Source: Flavobacteriaceae bacterium UBA4439
Lineage (GTDB): Bacteria > Bacteroidota > Bacteroidia > Flavobacteriales > Flavobacteriaceae
NCBI GenBank assembly: GCA_002390455.1
Contig: DGPN01000064.1
Location: forward strand, 1-12,371
DNA length: 12,371 bases
Reading direction: 5' to 3'
The notes beneath the pieces were generated by a model that saw nothing but the letters and a program-made list of their open reading frames with translations, searched no databases and had not been told where the DNA came from. Shown piece by piece: positions 1 to 6,426 of the stretch (its first letter is position 1; each line of letters begins with the position of its first letter). The position numbers and the translations under genes are program-made.

Positions 1-29
1 TTACTGGGTTTATAAGCGTGTACTTGTTG

Positions 30-103
30 CTCCTCCTCTTGGGCTCGAACCAAGGACCCTCTGATTAACAGTCAGATGCTCTAACCAACTGAGCTAAGGA
101 GGA
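30..103 (-). tRNA. tRNA-Asn (anticodon GTT)
   Basis: Read on the minus strand this folds as a full 74-base cloverleaf. The 7-bp acceptor stem pairs TCCTCCT (97-103) with AGGAGGA (31-37). The D arm contains GCTC..GAGC, the anticodon loop CTGTTAA lies at 65-71 with GTT at 67-69, and the T arm has TTCGAGC between CTTGG and CCAAG. The discriminator base is G (position 30), as usual for asparagine tRNA. The 3' CCA is not encoded; the next bases read CAA. It would deliver Asn to AAC/AAU codons. Transcription runs leftward out of the window, away from the TRAP operon. Confidence 0.97.
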
Positions 104-112
104 ATTTGGACG

Positions 113-120
113 CAAATATA
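113..120 (-). promoter_or_regulatory. -7 box of the tRNA-Asn promoter
   Basis: On the minus strand these bases read TATATTTG, an exact match to the Bacteroidota -7 consensus TAnnTTTG. The box ends 10 bases before the tRNA 5' end, so transcription would start almost at the mature end. I see no clear -33 TTG 17-23 bases upstream. Confidence 0.6.
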
Positions 121-849
121 AAACTATCTCATGAAAAAACTGAAATTTTTTGGCATATAAATTCATTATTGTATTTCATCATTTTTCAAGGCAACATTCA
201 TAAAATTTACTTTATAACTCAGGTTAGAATTACACAGTCCCATATAAAGACACTTACCCCTTTCTTCATTATAATTTTTGACTACAATATAAAATTCACC
301 TAAATCAAGTGTTGTTCCACTGAGGGGGGCTAGATTATTGGTAAAAATTATGACCACATAAGTTAAAATAATTAATAATGCCTGATTTATGTATCTAAAT
401 AAATTAATATTGTATATAAAAATGTTGTTAATACAACTGTTAGATTTAAATATGTGATCGTCTTATGACCTGCCATAGTTGAATTAGTTTTTCGTTTGAT
501 TAGTTATGGTTATTTGTTTTATTGGCAAGGTCAAAGACGTTCATTTTATCCCATTTTATAATAATAAAAATCCTCAGCTTAGGGTAATTGATTTTTGGGT
601 TATTTATTAAATACATGCAAGTAAAGTATACTGTAAAGACGTGTACCTCCCAACGTCCAGATTTGATTCCTTAAACATCCAAGGTACCAATCCTCATCTC
701 AGCATAATTTTTCACCTTTTCTTATTGACTTGAAAACAGTCAGGGTCAATTTTCTGTCTTTCTGGACAATAGTTTCATATTCTTTTCAAACCCTCTAACT
801 AAAAAAATCTTCCTATTTTAGAGAAAACAGATTTAAGTTAAAAAAAGAG
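121..849. other. AT-rich intergenic region, no supportable gene
   Basis: About 730 bases separate the tRNA from dctP. The stretch is visibly more AT-rich than the flanking genes, with many runs of A and T. Two short open frames (106-303 plus, 166-357 minus) overlap each other, have no recognisable domain and no convincing start signals, so I do not call them. A few weak inverted repeats are present: GTTGT/ACAAC at 424-437, GACGT/ACGTC at 638-657, and a better one at 724-750. The dctP promoter should lie near the right end, but I find only an imperfect -7 candidate, TATTTTAG at 814-821, with no matching -33 element. The region could be a decayed gene or an unrecognised small RNA locus; nothing visible decides. 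Confidence 0.5.
724..750. repeat. Nested inverted repeats upstream of the TRAP operon
   Basis: ATTGAC (724-729) and GTCAAT (745-750) form a 6-bp inverted repeat with a 15-base spacer. Overlapping it, TGACT (726-730) and AGTCA (738-742) form an alternative 5-bp stem with a 7-base loop. The pair sits about 100 bases before the dctP start and could be a regulator site for the transporter operon. No regulator gene is adjacent, and repeats this short can arise by chance. Confidence 0.25.
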
Positions 850-1839
850 ATGTATTATAAGACAAAGCAACTGTTGACAGGCACTTTATTGCTGTTGTTG
901 GTGACGGCTTGTGGTTCCTCAACCGATAAAAATCCCGAATACCTATTTAGGGCCAGTATGTTGGTGAAAGAAAATCACACCTGGTACAAAGCCTTCATTC
1001 ATTTTGGAAAGCTTATAGAAGAGCGCTCTGATGGTCGAATGAAATTGGAAGTTTACCCATCGGAACAGTTGGCCAAAGAACTCGAAGCCATCCGTTTAAT
1101 CAAATTAGGAGTCATCGACATGACCATTTCTGCGGGTTCCTTGACCAATTTTGCTGAAATACTCACCTTTTCCGATATGCCGTTTTTGCTCAAAGACACT
1201 CTTGCCATGCACAAACTCATCAACAGCGATATCGGAAAGCGAATCGAAAGGGAGATGATTGAAAAAATCGGACTTCGTCCATTGGGCTATTTCCAAAGAG
1301 GAGAACGACATTTGACCTCCAATCGACCCATAAAGCATCCCGATGATCTGCAAGAATTAATCATCAGAGTCCCCAATGCACCTTCCTATGTAGTGGCTTG
1401 GAAAGCTTTGGGTGCCAAACCCACCCCTATGGCTTTTTCTGAGGTGTTTTCTTCCCTTCAACAGGGAACCATAGAAGCGCAGGAAAATCCTTTTGCAATG
1501 ATTAAAAATGCTGGGTTCAGCGAAGTTCAAAAATACCTCAACCTTACTGGGCATTTGATCACTTGGGGGTATCCGCTGGTGGGCGAAAAACAATTCCAAA
1601 GTTTGCCAAAAGACCTTAAAGCTATTTTTTTACAAGCAGCCAGAGAAATGCAAGTTTATGAGCATCGATTATTTCTTGACAACGAATCCAAAGTCCAAAA
1701 GCAATTAAAAGACGAAGGGATGATTTTTGTAGAGGTCGACAAAATTGCTTTCATGGAAAATGGGCAAGAGGCCGTTTACGAAAGTTTATCGCCCCAGATG
1801 CAAGAGGTCTATAAATCCATAAAAAAAATCACTCAATGA
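850..1839 (+). CDS. dctP: TRAP transporter substrate-binding lipoprotein, DctP family
   Basis: This is the extracytoplasmic solute receptor of a tripartite ATP-independent periplasmic (TRAP) transporter. It captures an organic acid and delivers it to the DctQM membrane complex. The 329 residues match the usual family length. The N-terminus has a hydrophobic segment (about 8-19) ending in a lipobox, LVTA-C, with Cys21 as the predicted acylation site, so the receptor is probably membrane-anchored rather than free. The DctP signature is clear at 172-213: Arg173 in IRVPN aligns with the conserved substrate-carboxylate-binding arginine, followed by WKALGAKPTPMAFSEV and QEN (211-213). The A-rich AAAAAAGAG just before the ATG is typical for the group. 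The gene overlaps dctQ by ATGA. The substrate cannot be read from sequence; C4-dicarboxylates, sugar acids and keto acids are all possible in this family. Confidence 0.93.
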   Translation: MYYKTKQLLTGTLLLLLVTACGSSTDKNPEYLFRASMLVKENHTWYKAFIHFGKLIEERSDGRMKLEVYPSEQLAKELEAIRLIKLGVIDMTISAGSLTNFAEILTFSDMPFLLKDTLAMHKLINSDIGKRIEREMIEKIGLRPLGYFQRGERHLTSNRPIKHPDDLQELIIRVPNAPSYVVAWKALGAKPTPMAFSEVFSSLQQGTIEAQENPFAMIKNAGFSEVQKYLNLTGHLITWGYPLVGEKQFQSLPKDLKAIFLQAAREMQVYEHRLFLDNESKVQKQLKDEGMIFVEVDKIAFMENGQEAVYESLSPQMQEVYKSIKKITQ

Positions 1840-2303
1840 GTTTTAAAATCTTTTTATCCAAGTTTTTAAAATACGGAACACTGATGACCAGTCTGGGATT
1901 TGTCATTACCGTATCCCTTCAGATATTCGCAAGATTTTTCCTCAGCGATGTCCCCCCGTGGACTGAGGAAGCTTCAAGGATTTTATTCATCTATGCCATA
2001 GCATTTGCCAGTGGTTTGGCATATCGCGGGAATTACTTTGTTTTTTTAGAAGCTTTTTACGCAACATTTTCTGAGAAGCTCAAAAAAATAATAGACCTCA
2101 TCTCCCCCCTTCTGAGCCTAGTGTTATTCGGATTTTGTGCCTATTACACTTTGCCAGTCATCGAAATGGGAATGGACGAATATTCTCCCACACTCCAAGT
2201 CATTATGGCGGTTCCTTTTTTGAGTATTTTGATTTTGAGTCTCTCCCTGAGCTACTTCAGTTTTTTGAGTCTTATGAATAAAATTAAATTTTGGAAATCA
2301 TGA
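1836..2303 (+). CDS. dctQ: TRAP transporter small membrane subunit, DctQ family
   Basis: This is the small permease subunit that pairs with DctM in the inner membrane. The protein is 155 residues, normal for DctQ, with four predicted transmembrane helices at roughly 13-34, 48-66, 87-108 and 122-147. The family motif before helix 2 is visible as PPWTEEASR (40-48), with Trp42, the two glutamates and Arg48 matching the common W-x-E-E pattern. The start is fixed by a 4-base ATGA overlap with the dctP stop, and its own stop overlaps the dctM start the same way, so all three subunits should be translationally coupled. DctQ proteins diverge strongly, so the call rests on the motif plus the position between P and M. 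Confidence 0.9.
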   Translation: MSFKIFLSKFLKYGTLMTSLGFVITVSLQIFARFFLSDVPPWTEEASRILFIYAIAFASGLAYRGNYFVFLEAFYATFSEKLKKIIDLISPLLSLVLFGFCAYYTLPVIEMGMDEYSPTLQVIMAVPFLSILILSLSLSYFSFLSLMNKIKFWKS

Positions 2304-3574
2304 TACTACTGCTTATCACTGTTTTTGTCGTTTGTCTTTGTTTCCGATTTCCCATTGCATTTTCTTTGGGCTTATCCTGTTTGGTTTACTTTTTTTTCAA
2401 AGGCACTCCACTGGTGGTCGTTCCTCTAAAAATGTATGCAGGTATTGACGTTTTTGTTTTATTGAGCATCCCCGGTTTTATCATCGCAGGGAATTTAATG
2501 AACCAAGGTGGGCTGACCGATAAAATCATTAATTTTTGCAACCACCTTTTGGGTCATGTCAGGGGTGGGCTTTCATATGTCAACATCAGTGCCTCCATGC
2601 TATTTGCAGGAATTTCTGGTACAGCCATTTCCGATACGGCCAGTTTGGGAGCCGTGATGATCCCCGCCATGAAAAAAGAAGGATACGACAGTGATTTTTC
2701 TTGTGCCATTACCGCAGCTTCCTCAACCGTTGGGCCCATTATCCCTCCTAGTTTACCCATGATTATTGCCGCTACATTGAGTGGTCTGTCGGTAGGAAAA
2801 CTTTTTCTCGCTGGTGCCATCCCAGGACTACTTTTGGGCTTGGGATTGATGTTGGTTGCCTATTTCGTTGCCAAAAAAAAGAACTACCCCAAACACCCAA
2901 AAAGTTCCTTATTGCAGATTTTTAAAAGCTTTACCGATACTTTCTGGGCTTTATTAATGACCTTGATCATCCTATTTGGGATCATTGGAGGTGTGTTCAC
3001 TCCCACAGAGGCTTCCGTCGTAGCGGTACTTTACGCCCTGTTTATTGGAACATTCGTTTATAAAAAACTCAACCTCAAGAACATTTCTGTAGTCATTTTG
3101 GATTCCATGAAAACCACTGCCTCTCTGATGATATTGGTCGGTTTTGCCAATTTATTTGGTTTCATCCTCATTACCGAGCAGATTCCCCAACGCATCTCTG
3201 AGCAAATCCTTTTATGGACCACCAATAAATACGCTGTTCTTCTATTGATCAATTTACTATTAATACTGGTCGGAACTTTTATGGAAACCATCGCTGCCCT
3301 ATTAATTTTATTTCCAATACTGCTCAAAGTCGCCATAGAGGTAGATGTTGAACCCATACACTTTACCGTCATTGCCGTTCTGAATTTAATCATAGGACTA
3401 ACGACTCCTCCAGTGGGGGTGTGTTTATTTGTAGCTTCAAGTATCGGAAAAACCTCTATAGGAAAAGTCAGTAGGGCTGGGTTGCCTTTTTTGGCGGTCA
3501 GTCTTTTGGTATTGGCCTTGGTATCCCTTTTTCCCGAACTTTCCCTTTTTCTGCCCAAACTGATTATGGATTAG
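2300..3574 (+). CDS. dctM: TRAP transporter large permease subunit, DctM family
   Basis: This is the large membrane subunit that carries the translocation path and couples uptake to the sodium or proton gradient. The protein has 424 residues and many hydrophobic helices (about 11-12). DctM signatures are plain: SSTVGPIIPPS near residues 142-151, GGVFTPTEAS at about 230-239, and GLTTPPVG at about 366-373. I chose the ATG at 2300 because it forms an ATGA overlap with the dctQ stop, exactly like the dctP/dctQ junction. A TTG three codons upstream is also in frame but unlikely. The operon ends here, about 140 bases before a convergent minus-strand gene. No catabolic enzyme or two-component regulator for the transported substrate is nearby. 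Confidence 0.95.
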   Translation: MILLLITVFVVCLCFRFPIAFSLGLSCLVYFFFKGTPLVVVPLKMYAGIDVFVLLSIPGFIIAGNLMNQGGLTDKIINFCNHLLGHVRGGLSYVNISASMLFAGISGTAISDTASLGAVMIPAMKKEGYDSDFSCAITAASSTVGPIIPPSLPMIIAATLSGLSVGKLFLAGAIPGLLLGLGLMLVAYFVAKKKNYPKHPKSSLLQIFKSFTDTFWALLMTLIILFGIIGGVFTPTEASVVAVLYALFIGTFVYKKLNLKNISVVILDSMKTTASLMILVGFANLFGFILITEQIPQRISEQILLWTTNKYAVLLLINLLLILVGTFMETIAALLILFPILLKVAIEVDVEPIHFTVIAVLNLIIGLTTPPVGVCLFVASSIGKTSIGKVSRAGLPFLAVSLLVLALVSLFPELSLFLPKLIMD

Positions 3575-3595
3575 TCACCCTCTTATACAGACTAA
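3571..3595 (+). terminator. Weak hairpin at the end of dctM
   Basis: TTAGTC (3571-3576) and GACTAA (3590-3595) can pair across a 13-base loop. The first arm includes the dctM stop codon. No T-run follows; the next bases are CCCCCATAAC. It may contribute to 3' end formation but is not a canonical intrinsic terminator. The rest of the 142-base convergent gap to 3716 shows nothing else I can support. Confidence 0.2.
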
Positions 3596-3716
3596 CCCCC
3601 ATAACAAGGATGTAAAAAACTCCAAACCGAAATATGGGAAAAGAGAAACACCAACCCAATCTTCAAAGGTAATTTGCTTTAAATAATGAAAGCAGTGAAA
3701 AACAAAGTAGCTAAGT

Positions 3717-3905
3717 TTATATAGCCCTGTTCTTGGGTTTTTTATTGGGGATTCTTCCAAAATTTCCGGAACCATCGTAGTCAATGGTATCCGTTTCAAT
3801 TTTGGAACGACTATGAGCCTTGGTCTCTTTATTATTGAAAAAGATACCCAACAAAAAAAGAAAAAACACAATGAGGCCTACGGCAAAAATGATGGAAACG
3901 CTCAT
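3717..3905 (-). CDS. Small membrane protein, unknown function (62 aa)
   Basis: I do not recognise this protein's function. It has one strongly hydrophobic N-terminal helix (about residues 3-24, starting MSVSIIFAVGLIVFFLF). A hydrophilic, charged tail of about 38 residues follows, with an acidic centre (ETDTIDYDGSG) and a basic C-terminus (NKKPKNRA). It is probably a bitopic inner-membrane protein. The start at 3905 is preferred over a longer frame opening at 4001 because its ATG overlaps the stop of the preceding 53-residue gene as TAATG. The longer frame would read through most of that neighbour in another frame. It is the last gene of the minus-strand block and converges on dctM. Coupling suggests it acts with the other two proteins of the set. 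Confidence 0.75.
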   Translation of the reverse strand: MSVSIIFAVGLIVFFLFLLGIFFNNKETKAHSRSKIETDTIDYDGSGNFGRIPNKKPKNRAI

Positions 3906-4066
3906 TACTTGTAAATTTGTTTGATGTAGGCTCCTGCAGCCAAAATTGAGGGCACCCAAATGCCCACATATAGTCCTTCCGGTTGTTGACCGTTGAACCA
4001 TAAGTAAACTGAAAAAAGAAAGCTAAGAAAGGCAGCCGCTAGAATCAGATAGTCAGATCGTTTCAT
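3905..4066 (-). CDS. Small two-helix membrane protein, unknown function (53 aa)
   Basis: Translation of this stretch gives a 53-residue protein starting MKRSDYLILAAAFLSFLF. It has two hydrophobic helices (about 5-24 and 32-48) joined by a short polar turn, WFNGQQPEG. The second helix carries GLYVGIWVPSILAAG and is followed by a basic end (IKQIYK). I believe similar small proteins with a G-L-W/I-V-P-S-I stretch occur in other bacteria as uncharacterised membrane proteins, but I know of no function. Both ends are tightly constrained: its ATG shares a base with the stop of the 286-residue secreted protein gene, and its TAA shares a base with the ATG of the 62-residue gene. This coupling is the main evidence that so short a frame is real. 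Confidence 0.75.
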   Translation of the reverse strand: MKRSDYLILAAAFLSFLFSVYLWFNGQQPEGLYVGIWVPSILAAGAYIKQIYK

Positions 4067-4926
4067 TATTGATCAGTTTTTTTAAGCCTAAAGAATTCCT
4101 CGTCGGATTCTATCCAGACAAAATCGCTGGTCACTTTTTCGGTTTTAGGATTGTAAAAAATCTCCAAATATTTCAGTCTTTTGACCTCTTTCACCTTAAC
4201 CTGTGCAACAAATTTATGGTGGTGATACTTATCAAAAGGGCTGATAAATGAAGTGTAGGAATCCCAGATGATATTACGGGTATATTCTACATTGCCATAG
4301 GTTGATTTTACAAAAGCCCGAATGGCCTTATTGATTTCCTTAACATTTACAGGGACAATTTCACTTTCCTTTAGATTTTTCTCCTCCATTACATCGAGGA
4401 AACCTTGGTGCTCAGAAATGAAATTATCCAATGCTGGTTTTTGTTCTTGGTTGGAGATGCCCAGTTCGATCAAGTCTGCGGCATTGTCTTTCTTTTCCTC
4501 TTTCTCGTCGATCAAGTAAAATTCTTCATCTTCTGGGATCCATTCAAAATCTCCTCTTACTTTTTTTACAAAAGGATTGTAAATAACCTCCACATATTTC
4601 AACCGTTCCAAATCATTAACTTTTACTTGTGCAATAAATGTATGGTAGTGATAAATATTGGAAGGACTCAAAAAAGTTTTATAAGAATCCCAAATGATGT
4701 TTCGGGTGAACTCCACGACCTCTGGGTAGCGCTCTTCAATAAAAAAGCGAATTTTTTTATTGATTTCTTTGATGTTTATGGGCGTAATCTCCCCAGCTTC
4801 ATTTTCATCAAAACCTTCGTGTTCGATGATAAAATCATCGATTTTGACACGTTGCTCCTGAGCGAAAACCGCAGGACTACAAACCAAAGCAAATGAGAGG
4901 AACAAATAAGAGATGTGAAACTTCAT
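4066..4926 (-). CDS. Secreted protein with two tandem copies of an unknown domain
   Basis: I recognise no named family. The 286-residue product starts with a Sec-type signal peptide (1-22, cleavage likely after AVFA), so it should be periplasmic or exported. The mature protein is two copies of one domain, residues about 29-140 and 166-281, joined by an acidic linker rich in E, K and D. By eye the copies share about 55-60% of roughly 93 aligned positions. Shared features in order are F-I-x-E-H-x-G-F, P-x-N-x-K-E-I-N-K-x-I-R-x-F, T-R-N-I-I-W-D-S-Y, Y-H-x-H, F-x-A-Q-V-K-V, R-L-K-Y and D-E-E-F. The conserved His, Trp, Arg and Asp residues could form a binding surface, but no catalytic motif is evident. 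It lies 68 bases downstream of rseP on the same strand and overlaps the 53-residue membrane protein gene by one base. Confidence 0.88.
   Translation of the reverse strand: MKFHISYLFLSFALVCSPAVFAQEQRVKIDDFIIEHEGFDENEAGEITPINIKEINKKIRFFIEERYPEVVEFTRNIIWDSYKTFLSPSNIYHYHTFIAQVKVNDLERLKYVEVIYNPFVKKVRGDFEWIPEDEEFYLIDEKEEKKDNAADLIELGISNQEQKPALDNFISEHQGFLDVMEEKNLKESEIVPVNVKEINKAIRAFVKSTYGNVEYTRNIIWDSYTSFISPFDKYHHHKFVAQVKVKEVKRLKYLEIFYNPKTEKVTSDFVWIESDEEFFRLKKTDQ
4084..4842 (-). repeat. Internal tandem duplication within the 286-aa secreted protein gene
   Basis: The two domain copies correspond to about 4507-4842 (first copy) and 4084-4431 (second copy). Similarity is visible in the DNA as well as the protein, for example GGATTGTAAA at both C-terminal halves and matching stretches over the region encoding TRNIIWDSY. 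The second copy carries a short insertion (about four residues) after the E-H-x-G-F motif. Confidence 0.85.
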
Positions 4927-4951
4927 AACTAATGACGTCTTTTAATTTCTA

Positions 4952-4977
4952 TAAATATACTAATTATCAAAATTAGT
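4952..4977 (-). promoter_or_regulatory. Candidate promoter and dyad upstream of the 286-aa gene
   Basis: On the minus strand TATATTTA (4952-4959) matches the -7 box TAnnTTTG at 7 of 8 positions, 25 bases before the ATG. Directly upstream, and sharing one base with it, ACTAAT and ATTAGT form a 6-bp dyad with a 7-base spacer (4959-4977). The dyad could be an operator or part of a weak rseP terminator. No -33 TTG is visible at the usual distance. Confidence 0.3.
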
Positions 4978-4994
4978 TGCCGAAATCACCCAAT

Positions 4995-6311
4995 TTAATT
5001 GGACAAAAACCGAAATAGATCATTTCCGTTGGCATAAATTACCAAAGCCAATAAAAGGAAAAATCCTGCCATCTGAGCGTATTCCATGAATTTGTCGTTG
5101 GGTTTTCTACCACTGATCATTTCATACAACAGAAACATCACGTGTCCCCCGTCCAAAGCGGGAATAGGCAGTAAATTCATAAAAGCCAGAATGATTGAAA
5201 TAAATGCTGTGCTGGCCCAAAAAGCCCTCCAGTCCCAAGAAGCTGGGAAAAGACTTCCAATCGCTCCAAAGCCACCCAGTTGGGAAGCTCCTTTTTTGGT
5301 AAAAACATATTTGAATTGCGCTACATAATCGTAAAGCGTCCAGTAGCCATAGCTAAATCCTTCGACTATACTTTCGCCTAGGCTCAGTTCGACCTGACTG
5401 ATTTTGAATGAACTTCGGGGAATAATTCCCATCTTTCCATCGGCATCCAGCGTCAAGCTCAAAGTATCTTTGTCTTGCCCTCGATCTACCACATATTGTA
5501 CGGTTTGATTGGCTTTTTCGTTGTTAAAATTTCGAAGCTGACCCCAATCTTCAATCACCACATCATTGGCAGCGACAATTTCATCACCTTCCCTAAACCC
5601 AGCGCTAAAAGCACTTTTGTCAGTCAATACACTGTCGATTTTAGCAGGAAAACGCGGATACAAAACATTCATTTGACCCGAGTTAAACATACGGTCTCCA
5701 ATATTTTCGGGTATGGCCAGTGTGACTTTACGACCATTGGAACGTTCTACTTTTACCTCTTTGACAGATCGAATCAATAACATTTTGTTGATATCAAGAG
5801 CCACTTCAAGGGGCTTGTCATCTACCGTTAAAATTTGATCACCTTTTTCAAAACCGATTTCTTTAGCCAAAGGTGAAACACCCATGCCTAAAGGCAAAGC
5901 GCTGTTGGGTAAAGTGTTTTTTCCCCAAACAAAAAGGATCATCATATAGATGAGAAAGCCCAAAATCAAGTTGACAGTTACTCCTCCCAGCATGATGATC
6001 AATCGCTGCCAAGCGGGTTTGGTTCGAAATTCCCAAGGTTGTGGAGGTTGTTGCATCTGTTCCTTATCCATACTCTCATCGATCATTCCCGATATTTTGA
6101 CATAGCCTCCTAAGGGTAACCAACCAATCCCATAGACGGTATCTCCATACTTCTTTTTGAACAAAGCAAATTTGACATCAAAAAACAAGAAAAACTTTTC
6201 TACTCGGGTTTTAAAGATTTTGGCAGGGATAAAGTGTCCCAACTCGTGTAAAACAATAAGGATGGATAAACTGAGCAGTAGTTGAATGCCCTTCATTACC
6301 ATAGGTTCCAT
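4995..6311 (-). CDS. rseP: RIP metalloprotease RseP (site-2 protease family)
   Basis: This is an inner-membrane zinc protease that cuts transmembrane segments of anti-sigma factors and similar substrates during envelope stress signalling. It has 438 residues, normal for the family. The active-site HExxH is HELGH at 22-26 in the first helix, and the third zinc ligand region is NLLPIPALDGGH (379-390, with the LDG aspartate at 387). Between them lie two PDZ-like domains at about 142-200 and 220-297, each with a G-D-x-I core (EKGDQILTV, REGDEIVAA). Further helices lie at about 101-130, 361-384 and 410-428. The start at 6311 gives the expected short stretch before helix 1; two later Mets (codons 4 and 6) are possible. 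Its substrate is not encoded beside it, although the secreted protein downstream on the same strand is a suggestive neighbour. Confidence 0.96.
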   Translation of the reverse strand: MEPMVMKGIQLLLSLSILIVLHELGHFIPAKIFKTRVEKFFLFFDVKFALFKKKYGDTVYGIGWLPLGGYVKISGMIDESMDKEQMQQPPQPWEFRTKPAWQRLIIMLGGVTVNLILGFLIYMMILFVWGKNTLPNSALPLGMGVSPLAKEIGFEKGDQILTVDDKPLEVALDINKMLLIRSVKEVKVERSNGRKVTLAIPENIGDRMFNSGQMNVLYPRFPAKIDSVLTDKSAFSAGFREGDEIVAANDVVIEDWGQLRNFNNEKANQTVQYVVDRGQDKDTLSLTLDADGKMGIIPRSSFKISQVELSLGESIVEGFSYGYWTLYDYVAQFKYVFTKKGASQLGGFGAIGSLFPASWDWRAFWASTAFISIILAFMNLLPIPALDGGHVMFLLYEMISGRKPNDKFMEYAQMAGFFLLLALVIYANGNDLFRFLSN

Positions 6312-6331
6312 AACATAACAATTTTGGGTAT

Positions 6332-6339
6332 CAAAAATA
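6332..6339 (-). promoter_or_regulatory. -7 box of the rseP promoter
   Basis: On the minus strand these bases read TATTTTTG, an exact TAnnTTTG match, ending 20 bases before the rseP ATG. The box sits within a small inverted repeat, GGTAT/ATACC (6327-6341). No -33 TTG is seen at the normal distance. Confidence 0.55.
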
Positions 6340-6367
6340 CCAATTTTAGATACATTGAAGGCTCATT

Positions 6368-6395
6368 TTGACAAAAACCTTTGGCGATAATTTTT
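6368..6395 (+). promoter_or_regulatory. Candidate promoter of the SCO-family gene
   Basis: TTG (6368-6370), a 17-base spacer, and TAATTTTT (6388-6395) fit the Bacteroidota promoter layout TTG-N17-TAnnTTTG with one mismatch. It is the only promoter here with a visible -33 element. A start near 6402 would leave a leader of about 25 bases before the ATG at 6427. An exact TATCTTTG at 6412-6419 is a rival, but it would place the start on the ATG itself. Confidence 0.5.
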
Positions 6396-6426
6396 TATGT
6401 TTTTTATGAACTATCTTTGTTCAAAC

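Noticed and set aside
106..303. 65-residue open frame on the plus strand and an overlapping 63-residue frame on the minus strand (166-357)
   Set aside because: They overlap each other, lie in AT-rich DNA, show no domain or signal, and have no convincing start context. The minus frame looks slightly protein-like but not enough to call.
2291..2299. TTG start for dctM three codons upstream
   Set aside because: The ATG at 2300 makes the same ATGA overlap seen at the dctP/dctQ junction; a TTG start is rare and unnecessary.
3058..3558. 166-residue open frame opposite dctM
   Set aside because: It lies wholly antisense to strongly conserved DctM sequence, and its composition (rich in K, T, S) is that of a shadow frame.
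3906..4001. N-terminal extension of the 62-residue membrane protein
   Set aside because: The extension overlaps almost two thirds of the 53-residue gene in another frame, while the shorter start forms a TAATG junction and gives a clean membrane protein.
4405..4896. 163-residue plus-strand frame opposite the secreted protein gene
   Set aside because: The minus-strand frame has a signal peptide, an internal protein duplication and coupled neighbours. The plus frame is its antisense shadow.
6397..6426. Ten-residue extension of the SCO protein
   Set aside because: It overlaps the likely promoter and adds residues not expected before the membrane anchor.
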